The notes under the pieces: generated by a model
Database searches by the model: none
Told to the model about the DNA's origin: nothing
What the model saw: the letters and a program-made list of their open reading frames with translations, nothing else
Program-made: the position numbers and the translations under genes
Shown here: positions 13,388 to 19,931 of the stretch, one piece after another
How positions within the stretch are numbered: position 1 is the stretch's first letter
How the letters are laid out: the number at the start of each line of letters is the position of its first letter
IMG/VR virus record: IMGVR_UViG_3300035698_007082
Location: 1 to 22,598 of that record
Length of the DNA: 22,598 bases
DNA from: a virus
Strand: one strand, 5' to 3'

Positions 13388-15258
13388 AACCTAAAGTAAA
13401 AAAACGTGGTAGACCAAAAAAAAGCATTAAACGCAAACTACTTACGTCTGATGGTAATGTTTTTGATTTAGATAATACAGTAGATGCTAAGAATTTACAT
13501 GAAGCAGCCAAAAATTTAGATGGCCCTACGGAAATGGAATTTAAGTACCAAGGCCAAATGGCTATGGGATTAGTTGTTCCATCCAAGAATCCTGCTTCGG
13601 TATCTTATCTTTCCAATGTAAAAGACTATAATGACGAAACAGCAGATATACACAAGCAAATAAGCTTAAGCCGTAAATTATATATTTGGGGTGGCATTGT
13701 AGGAACTGTTATAGATATGTTTTGTGATTTTTCAAAGACAGATATAAGAATTGAAAACATTAAGAATCCGCGTGCTAAAAAAATCGCTAAATTTTTCATT
13801 AATGAAGTTAATCGTGGTAGCAATAATGTGGTCACTGGTATGTCGGCACTTAGCAAGATGTGTTCATTTTGTTATTTTGTAGATGGAAATGTATTCCTGT
13901 ATAATAAATGGTCAAAAGTCAGATATGGAACTCGTGCAAAAGAAACCGCAAAATTACCCATGTTGACTATCCCAATTGATGCTTCTATTATAGATATTCC
14001 AGAAAAAACAGTTACTTTTGGCAACAAAGCAATCTATCTCGATCTAAATAGAGTTGGCGGAAACTTTGGTGATACATCTATTAGCTCAGAAGTACCATCA
14101 CGAATTAAACGTGCACTAAAAGGCAGAGAACGCAAAATACGCTTATCAGATGACGAGATATACCATCTTAAGCGTCGTGGTACACCTTTTGGTGCTTGGG
14201 GCGTTCCGTATTTAACTCGATCATTCTCCGCTCTTGCGAGTAAGAGTAGATTACGCGCATTAGACGATAACACTACCGATGGTTTGATCAATACAATTAC
14301 AGTATTTAAAGTAGGAGACAAAGACAATCCTGCAACATGGCAGCCAAGTCGTATTCAAAGGTTATCGCAGCTACTAAGTAGTCCGTCTCCTTCACTAACA
14401 ATTGTATGGGCATATGATCTTGATGTGTTACGCGTTGGTCCAGAAGGTGATATACTTAACTTTAAAGATAAGTATAGGCAAGTTAATGAGGATGTTATTA
14501 GTGCATTAGGCGTACCTTTGTCTCTAATGACTGGTCAAGGCGAACGTACTGGAGATATTTGGGTATCACTAATGGTTCTTATGGAAAGAATACAATCATT
14601 CCGTGAAGACTATGTTGAGATAGTTAAAGATATAATCAATAGGATATTCGCTGAGAACAAGATTATTGGCGAAGAACCAGTTGTGCATGTCGTAACTCCT
14701 AAGTTGCGCAAAGAAGATATCAAAACTCAAGTACTAAGCCTGTACGAAAAGGGCTTATTGTCAAAACGTACCTCATTAGAGGAAAGCGGCTATGACTTTG
14801 ATGCCGAGATGACCAAAAAGAAAGAAGAAGATAACAAGAAAATTGACGAACTTTTTGGAATACCAGAGACTCCTTTTAGTTCTCCTTTAAATAAGACACC
14901 TAAAGATCAGGACGATACGAACAGAGAAGAAACTAGACAAAAGGATGATGAACGCAAAGAAAAGAAATTACGTGTTGAATCTTCAATGAAATTGTACCAA
15001 AGTAAATTTAGCGACATGAGAGACAGTATGGCCGAACTAATTGGTTCTAAAGGCAATGCATATGCAACTAGTTGGTATCTTGGTAAAATAAAAAACTTGT
15101 ATAAAGTATTATACAATTATGACGACTCTGTTGTGGTTATGCCAAATATTAGTTCTATTACTGCTGAAAAAAGTAGTGGTGCGATTATATATAGATGTAA
15201 GCAAATAGAAAAATATTGTTTACAGCAAATTCATGATATTTTGATTGAAAAAATGTAG
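13369..15258 (+). CDS. Portal protein
   Basis: A 629-residue portal protein, the dodecameric ring through which DNA enters and leaves the capsid. Support comes from position after terL, length, and the family-typical stretch near the middle: WGVPYLTRSFSAL, then a long helix region and YDLDVLRVGPEGDILNFKDKYRQ (around 345-367), followed by DVISALGVPLSLMTGQGERT, where a conserved glycine- and proline-rich turn is usual. The N terminus is very basic (KKRGRPKKSIKRK), suggesting contact with DNA or scaffold. A charged low-complexity region (about 480-535) precedes a helical C terminus. GGGGAGG lies 6 nt before ATG 13369. Confidence 0.9.
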   Translation: MADKIIKPKVKKRGRPKKSIKRKLLTSDGNVFDLDNTVDAKNLHEAAKNLDGPTEMEFKYQGQMAMGLVVPSKNPASVSYLSNVKDYNDETADIHKQISLSRKLYIWGGIVGTVIDMFCDFSKTDIRIENIKNPRAKKIAKFFINEVNRGSNNVVTGMSALSKMCSFCYFVDGNVFLYNKWSKVRYGTRAKETAKLPMLTIPIDASIIDIPEKTVTFGNKAIYLDLNRVGGNFGDTSISSEVPSRIKRALKGRERKIRLSDDEIYHLKRRGTPFGAWGVPYLTRSFSALASKSRLRALDDNTTDGLINTITVFKVGDKDNPATWQPSRIQRLSQLLSSPSPSLTIVWAYDLDVLRVGPEGDILNFKDKYRQVNEDVISALGVPLSLMTGQGERTGDIWVSLMVLMERIQSFREDYVEIVKDIINRIFAENKIIGEEPVVHVVTPKLRKEDIKTQVLSLYEKGLLSKRTSLEESGYDFDAEMTKKKEEDNKKIDELFGIPETPFSSPLNKTPKDQDDTNREETRQKDDERKEKKLRVESSMKLYQSKFSDMRDSMAELIGSKGNAYATSWYLGKIKNLYKVLYNYDDSVVVMPNISSITAEKSSGAIIYRCKQIEKYCLQQIHDILIEKM

Positions 15259-15280
15259 CACTAGGAGGCGACGCAGTACA

Positions 15281-15793
15281 GTGGATATCGTTACTAAGTT
15301 TGCTAAATTTATAGTTGGGCGTAGTGATCTCGTAAAGAATGGTTGTAAAGTAAGTGATGGTCGTTCTAATTTTAAAGTATTACGAGATCTTACAAATAAA
15401 TTAGAAAATCATCAAATGGAATACAATAACTTACAGCAAATGCATTGTGCGTTTGTAAAAAACAAGGACAATGTTATTATGATGACAAGACCAGATGGAT
15501 CGATTGCGTATATAAGCATGAACTGTAAGGACTTGCTTGGGTATACATGGCAGGAAATGACAACAATGAAATGTAGTAATCTATCTGAATCACCAATCAT
15601 CCATAAAGATGATATTGACATGATAAAAGTAAAATTAGAAGACGCAATTAATGGTAAAAGCGGTAGTAATTTACAATACAAAATAATCACAAAATCAGGT
15701 GAAACTAGAAAAATAAAACATTCTTGGGCACCATTATTTGTTGATAAAGAAATGTATTTGATATCGAGCGTATTCTATGAAATTCCATTATAG
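15281..15793 (+). CDS. Stand-alone PAS-domain protein
   Basis: A 170-residue protein whose C-terminal 110 residues form a PAS domain. The order is NVIMMTRPDGSIAYISMNCKDLLGYTWQEM (about 64-93), HKDDIDMIKVKLEDAINGK (108-126), YKIITKSGETRKIKH (133-147) and SSVFYEI at the end, as in canonical PAS/PAC sequences. The N-terminal 50 residues include a likely coiled coil. There is no kinase, GGDEF or DNA-binding domain. PAS domains sense ligands, redox state or light, or mediate protein contacts, and finding one between portal and protease genes is unusual. AGGAGG (15263-15268) precedes GTG 15281 by 12 nt; an in-frame start at 15245 would lie inside the portal gene without an SD. The gene begins 22 nt after portal. 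Confidence 0.85.
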   Translation: MDIVTKFAKFIVGRSDLVKNGCKVSDGRSNFKVLRDLTNKLENHQMEYNNLQQMHCAFVKNKDNVIMMTRPDGSIAYISMNCKDLLGYTWQEMTTMKCSNLSESPIIHKDDIDMIKVKLEDAINGKSGSNLQYKIITKSGETRKIKHSWAPLFVDKEMYLISSVFYEIPL

Positions 15794-15819
15794 AAAAGTA
15801 ATGTCTAGGAGGCTATATA

Positions 15820-16071
15820 TTGTCGAGCAAAGAGCATCCAAAATTGCCGTCCGATGGAAACGGATGGACAATATGGGGAAAACATATATTATTGGAATTG
15901 GAACGTCAAGATAGATGTGCTATAGCGCTTACCATAGTAGTTAATAAATTACAAATAGAAAATGCTGTTCTTAGAATAAAATCTGGAATTTGGGGCGTAA
16001 TAGGTGCATCAATTCCTATTTTGATAGCATTTATATTATGGCTAATAAAATCTAATGTTTTAATTAAATAG
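15820..16071 (+). CDS. Small one-TM membrane protein (holin/XhlA-like topology)
   Basis: An 83-residue protein starting at TTG 15820, supported by AGGAGG (15807-15812) 7 nt upstream. It has a soluble N-terminal half with a helical or coiled-coil segment (about 24-54, LLELERQDRCAIALTIVV) and one transmembrane helix near the C terminus (about 56-77, GIWGVIGASIPILIAFILW). This layout resembles XhlA-type and other small phage membrane proteins often listed as holins, but no lysis gene is adjacent, so a membrane anchor or exclusion role is equally possible. It follows the PAS gene by 26 nt and precedes an exported protein. Confidence 0.75.
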   Translation: MSSKEHPKLPSDGNGWTIWGKHILLELERQDRCAIALTIVVNKLQIENAVLRIKSGIWGVIGASIPILIAFILWLIKSNVLIK

Positions 16072-16087
16072 TAAAGGAGGAATTTTG

Positions 16088-16573
16088 ATGCAGCTAATAA
16101 GATTTTCATTTTTAATTGTATTTTGTGCCATGCTTTGTGGCGCAGCATATTTGAACGCTATTGAACCAAGTCAAGTATTAACTGCTAGTGATCAAGCTCT
16201 ATATGAGTCACAGCGACACGGTACGATGAGCGTATCTGCTAATATAGATGCTGGTTGGGATACTGTATTAGTGACTATAAGTTCTACTTGGGCAAGTAGA
16301 ACCACCATTAAGAATTTTTTGCAATCAGGATACAATCTAAGATCAATTGCAATATGTGCTCCTGTAATACCGTGTAGTGTAGCGTGGTTTGCAGATGGTA
16401 TAAATTGTAAATATGCAGATATTGACTCATTCTTTACGTGTATTGGCTCTGGTAGTACTGCTACCATTGTTGAGTTTACGTCTGTAGACTCATTTGATGT
16501 ATGGTCTGCCACTACTGGCAGTACCGCATATGTCTATGTTAGGGCGTATAGACCAATTGCTACTGCTCCATAA
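16088..16573 (+). CDS. Exported protein with signal peptide, unknown function
   Basis: A 161-residue protein. The first 24 residues form a signal peptide (MQLIRFSFLIVFCAMLCGAA, then YLNA) with a likely cleavage after the alanine at 24. The mature part is Ser/Thr-rich, predicted beta, and contains four cysteines (C90, C96, C107, C118) that could form disulfides outside the cytoplasm. A lipobox is not convincing. AGGAGG lies 7 nt before ATG 16088. It closes the three-gene insertion between portal and protease. It may be an exclusion or envelope-interaction protein; no family is recognised. Confidence 0.8.
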   Translation: MQLIRFSFLIVFCAMLCGAAYLNAIEPSQVLTASDQALYESQRHGTMSVSANIDAGWDTVLVTISSTWASRTTIKNFLQSGYNLRSIAICAPVIPCSVAWFADGINCKYADIDSFFTCIGSGSTATIVEFTSVDSFDVWSATTGSTAYVYVRAYRPIATAP

Positions 16574-16600
16574 TCAGTTAATATGCACTAAATATATGTA

Positions 16601-16609
16601 TTTTATACT
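16601..16609 (+). promoter_or_regulatory. TTTTATACT motif before the protease gene
   Basis: TTTTATAC (16601-16608) plus T matches the sites at 3751 and 10806 and includes a -10-like TATACT. It lies 55 nt upstream of the protease start, in an 82-nt gap, and could be a promoter that restarts transcription of the head genes after the inserted trio. No good -35 is seen at the usual spacing, so it might be read by the phage's own sigma-like factor. The gap at 18273-18314 has a related TATTATAC (18278-18285). Confidence 0.35.
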
Positions 16610-16655
16610 TTTGAAATATAGTTAGCGTTCTGATACTAGAAAGGAGTGGTTGAAT

Positions 16656-18272
16656 TTGCAAAAATCTTATGAGAATGTACGCGACGAATACATAGAAAGA
16701 AAGAAAAAAGATAAAGGTAGTGTATCCAAAAAAGACATTGCCGCCTGTAAAAAACAAGCTGCCATATGGTATTACGGAGAATATGGTAAACCTGTTAAGC
16801 ATATTGCTAACAAGATTGTTCTCGATAAGGACAATATTCCACTGCGTGATTTAGCTGCTGTTATGAATATAAGTGATAATTATGAGGTATCTATAGATCT
16901 TTCAGAAAAAGACATAGCAAGTATAGAAATTGACAATGCCAGAGCGGCACGTTGCACTTATTTTGCAGCTGCTAATGTTCGTGCCGGTAACACTTTAGCA
17001 GAAGTATTAGATACTCCTGACGAAATTAATGAATGTCAATCTGCTATGGCAAGAATTGTTGACGAAGCTATAGAAGAAGATAAAATAAACGACGGTATTG
17101 AACGAGATACAATGGTTCCTGATGATCAGGCATCAAAACAAAAAGACCTTATGTACGTGTCGTTTAAGCTGGTTCATGTTGGTGGAAACAAAAATAAAGA
17201 TTTCTTTTTAGAAGAAGAATTGATTTCTTCTCAGTTTACTCCACAGCTAAAACCATTGGATTGGGAACATGGAGAACCAAATATTGGTACCATGTATCTA
17301 AGCAAATATATTCCAGAAACAGCAAATGAACCAGGACACATTAAGTGTGCTACTGTTGTCTATAAATGGAAATATTCACAATATGCCAATGAAATGTTAA
17401 AAAGATACGATAACGATCAACTATTCTTTAGTATGGAGACATGGTTTACTGAATTTGAATGTTCTGCATGCCATAATATATATTCATATAAAGACTATGA
17501 CGTATGCAGCCATTTAATGGAGCGTTTTACTGAAGGCAATGAAACCTACAGGGTTTTGCACAACTTAATATTTGCCGGAGCTGGTGTTGTGGAACACCCA
17601 GCGGACACATTAGCCGACAGCATTAGCGTTGCGCATATAGTTGGCAATCCCAACGAAAAGGAGGGGAAAGATAAAATGGAAGTTACATATACTGAAGATC
17701 AGCTCAATTCTTTGATTGAGGCTAAGACCACTCTAGTACAGAATGATCTCAAGGCTTCGGCTGACGATTTGAATGATCTTAAGGAAAAACATGAAACATT
17801 AGCTACTGAAAACGATCAGTTGCGTAGTGATCTTGATGCTATTACCAAGCAGCATAGTGAGCAAACAGACAAACTTAAACAAGTAACAGATGAATATGCT
17901 ACGTTTAAGGGAGAAATTGAGAGCACCAAACGTTTGGATAGTCGTATTTCAGAGCTAACTAATCTTGGCTTTACTCTTCCGACAGACGAAACTGAAGCGG
18001 AAACTTTCGTTGAGAAGCTACGCAACGCTGATGAAGATTCATATGATTTGATTCGGCAGACAGTTTCTATGTCTGTACCGGTAGTTAAGCAAGAAGAATC
18101 TGATCCAAATGTTACCAGCGAAACAGAAGCTGATGACAATGAAATTGACGATAGCGAAACTTTAGAAGAAACAGATGAAAGTAAACCTGAAGTACCACTT
18201 GGGGCTAGTTCACAAAACCCCACAGATGCATTGTCAATTGCGCAGAATAAGATCAAAGAAATCTTATCATAA
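16656..18272 (+). CDS. Probable prohead protease with fused scaffold
   Basis: A protein of about 538 residues. The central part resembles phage prohead proteases: LDWEHGEPNIGTMYLSKYI (about 202-220) supplies a candidate catalytic histidine at about 205 and LFFSMETWF (256-264) a serine at about 259. These proteases cleave scaffold and capsid during maturation. Just after the serine, CSACHNIYSYKDYDVCSHL holds C-x2-C-x11-C-x-H, a likely zinc-binding insertion. The C-terminal 200 residues form a long acidic coiled coil that fits a scaffold. AAGGAG (16641-16646) is 9 nt before TTG 16656 but only 3 nt before TTG 16650, so 16656 is preferred. The function is inferred from order (portal, protease, decoration, capsid) and the two motif segments; alignment would settle it. 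Confidence 0.72.
   Translation: MQKSYENVRDEYIERKKKDKGSVSKKDIAACKKQAAIWYYGEYGKPVKHIANKIVLDKDNIPLRDLAAVMNISDNYEVSIDLSEKDIASIEIDNARAARCTYFAAANVRAGNTLAEVLDTPDEINECQSAMARIVDEAIEEDKINDGIERDTMVPDDQASKQKDLMYVSFKLVHVGGNKNKDFFLEEELISSQFTPQLKPLDWEHGEPNIGTMYLSKYIPETANEPGHIKCATVVYKWKYSQYANEMLKRYDNDQLFFSMETWFTEFECSACHNIYSYKDYDVCSHLMERFTEGNETYRVLHNLIFAGAGVVEHPADTLADSISVAHIVGNPNEKEGKDKMEVTYTEDQLNSLIEAKTTLVQNDLKASADDLNDLKEKHETLATENDQLRSDLDAITKQHSEQTDKLKQVTDEYATFKGEIESTKRLDSRISELTNLGFTLPTDETEAETFVEKLRNADEDSYDLIRQTVSMSVPVVKQEESDPNVTSETEADDNEIDDSETLEETDESKPEVPLGASSQNPTDALSIAQNKIKEILS
17676..18272 (+). CDS. Nested in-frame scaffold protein (internal start within the protease gene)
   Basis: ATG 17676 is in the same frame as the protease gene and is preceded by a strong SD (AAAAGGAGGGG, 17657-17666). 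It would yield a 198-residue C-terminal product, mostly an acidic coiled coil (LNDLKEKHETLATEN, SDLDAITKQHSEQ, DKLKQVTDEYATF), ending in an acidic disordered tail and QNKIKEILS. The arrangement equals lambda C/Nu3, where the scaffold is the C-terminal part of the protease gene made from an internal start. The SD to ATG spacing of about 9-11 nt is slightly long. The scaffold assignment follows from the arrangement and composition. Confidence 0.6.
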   Translation: MEVTYTEDQLNSLIEAKTTLVQNDLKASADDLNDLKEKHETLATENDQLRSDLDAITKQHSEQTDKLKQVTDEYATFKGEIESTKRLDSRISELTNLGFTLPTDETEAETFVEKLRNADEDSYDLIRQTVSMSVPVVKQEESDPNVTSETEADDNEIDDSETLEETDESKPEVPLGASSQNPTDALSIAQNKIKEILS

Positions 18273-18314
18273 ATATCTATTATACATTTTATAATGAAAA
18301 GGAGGTAAAAAACA

Positions 18315-18893
18315 GTGTTAGAAATTAAAGCTGTTGATACTACACAACGCGAAGGTCGTGGGTATATTTTCTGTGGTTCAGATGGTCTGAATCAGGGTAA
18401 GTTTCTAAAACTTAATGGCGCGTTTACTTGGGATGCTGGTCCGACTGCCTATGCGGGCAAGCCTGGCTATGCTTCATCTGGTGGACAAAGATATGATGCT
18501 GCTACTAGTGGTGATGATATCGCTACCGCAGTATATCCATTTAAGAGATATCACTATACGGCTGAAGATGGCGACGTAACTCTAGATACTGCAGTTTCCG
18601 GTCAGGAAGTTGTCGTATACAAGGGTGGCGAATTTGAAACAGATCAGTATGGTACAGGTATCACTATTGCACTAGTTAATGCTGCCACTATTGCTGTTGG
18701 TAGATTACTTTATCTAGATGCTGATTCACAATTGGTAACTGGTTTCGATGCAGATAACCGTGTACCGCGTGCTATGTTCTTGGGCTTGGCATCTACGTAT
18801 AACTCTAGTTATGCGGCCAAGGCAATGATGTGGTTCCGTATGCTACCGCAGCCGCAGATTCCTAGTGGTTGGGGACAGAAACTAGTGACCTAA
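18315..18893 (+). CDS. Probable capsid decoration / head stabilisation protein
   Basis: A 192-residue Gly-, Ala- and Thr-rich, predicted beta protein directly before the major capsid gene. Such small proteins in this place are usually decoration or head-stabilising proteins, as with lambda gpD. AAGGAGG precedes GTG 18315 by 9 nt. It uses more GC-ending codons than the early genes, as the capsid gene does, which fits high expression. No signal peptide or cysteine cluster is seen. A head-fibre protein is an alternative. I see no sequence family that decides this. Confidence 0.6.
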   Translation: MLEIKAVDTTQREGRGYIFCGSDGLNQGKFLKLNGAFTWDAGPTAYAGKPGYASSGGQRYDAATSGDDIATAVYPFKRYHYTAEDGDVTLDTAVSGQEVVVYKGGEFETDQYGTGITIALVNAATIAVGRLLYLDADSQLVTGFDADNRVPRAMFLGLASTYNSSYAAKAMMWFRMLPQPQIPSGWGQKLVT

Positions 18894-18936
18894 AGTATAT
18901 AATTATTATTGTTTGATGCGAAGGAGGTTAATAAAT

Positions 18937-19857
18937 ATGAGTAAACGGCGCGTTCTCACAAGTGAGGAAGTGCGTGAATTTGGGCAAGCTATGGCATCCG
19001 TCGATTGGCGTGATGCTGCAGCTCGGCGTGCAATTGCAGATACTATCGTAACCGATGTCCGTGAGGATATCGAACGCGATGATCTAATCCGTCTACTTGG
19101 TGCTGATGTACAGTATTTTGACGAAGGTCAAAGCGTACAATTCCGTACCAAGAAAGGGATGAAGGCGTATGTGCATACACCTGGTTCTTATGCTCCTCGA
19201 TCAACGATGACCACTAACACGGTTGTACTTACAACTGAATTAGTATCTGTTCATCCAGAAATCGAGATTGGGCAACTAAAATCGGGTCGTTACGGCTCTG
19301 TTCAAGACATTAAAACTGAGGCCATAAATGAGCTACAGGGACACCAGTATGCTACATTGTGGAACACTCTACGTGGCTCTGTCGCAGACAGTGCCGCTAA
19401 TGACTTTTCAGTGGCTAGTACAGATACTGCTGCCGTAAAGAAAGTTACTCTTGATTCTGGTGTAAATTATGTTGCCGATCAACCAGGTAGCGACGTTGTT
19501 GCTATCGTTGCTCGTCGCAGTGCACTAGGATTCTTGCAGGATTATTCTGCCTACAGTACATATGGTCCATCTGATAAGCTCAGAACTGATTTAGACAGTT
19601 CACCATTTGTAAATAGTTATCGCGGCATCCCAGTTATTATGCTAAATCAGTATTCTGATGGTTATGGCATTAATCGTATTGACGCTGGTTCAATCATGAT
19701 TATTGGTAAAGATACAATCAAGGTTGGCATTGATCGTCCAGTCGATTATGAGGAAGGTATCGAAATCGATACCCTCATGTGGCATTACCACATTTTCATG
19801 AAGTACGGCGTGGCTGTGGTTGAACCACTCCGCAATGCTGAAGTTCGGATTACTTAA
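18937..19857 (+). CDS. Major capsid protein (HK97-fold)
   Basis: A 306-residue protein in the standard position after protease/scaffold and decoration genes. An N-terminal charged helical arm (EEVREFGQAMASVDWRD, AADTIVTDVREDIERDD-like region) may be trimmed by the protease. The rest shows alternating strands and helices typical of capsid proteins, including a beta-rich P-domain-like stretch (GKDTIKVGIDRPVDYEEG) and a final segment MWHYHIFMKYGVAVVEP, which matches the usual C-terminal strand of HK97-type capsids. ATG 18937 is chosen because AAGGAGG (18921-18927) precedes it by 9 nt; the in-frame ATGs at 18913-18919 have no SD. The gene is richer in C- and G-ending codons than others here, consistent with a very highly expressed protein. 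A strong hairpin follows. Confidence 0.85.
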   Translation: MSKRRVLTSEEVREFGQAMASVDWRDAAARRAIADTIVTDVREDIERDDLIRLLGADVQYFDEGQSVQFRTKKGMKAYVHTPGSYAPRSTMTTNTVVLTTELVSVHPEIEIGQLKSGRYGSVQDIKTEAINELQGHQYATLWNTLRGSVADSAANDFSVASTDTAAVKKVTLDSGVNYVADQPGSDVVAIVARRSALGFLQDYSAYSTYGPSDKLRTDLDSSPFVNSYRGIPVIMLNQYSDGYGINRIDAGSIMIIGKDTIKVGIDRPVDYEEGIEIDTLMWHYHIFMKYGVAVVEPLRNAEVRIT

Positions 19858-19873
19858 TATATCTATATATGGA

Positions 19874-19898
19874 TTGAGGGGGATTTATTCCCCCTCAA
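19874..19898 (+). terminator. Strong hairpin after the capsid gene
   Basis: TTGAGGGGGA (19874-19883) pairs perfectly with TCCCCCTCAA (19889-19898) over 10 bp with a five-base loop TTTAT. The following TTCTAACCTT has only a few T residues. It may be an intrinsic terminator with some readthrough into the glycosyltransferase gene, or a 3' stabiliser of capsid mRNA. It lies 16 nt after the capsid stop. Confidence 0.65.
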
Positions 19899-19931
19899 TT
19901 CTAACCTTACAATAGGAAAAGGAGAAAAATT

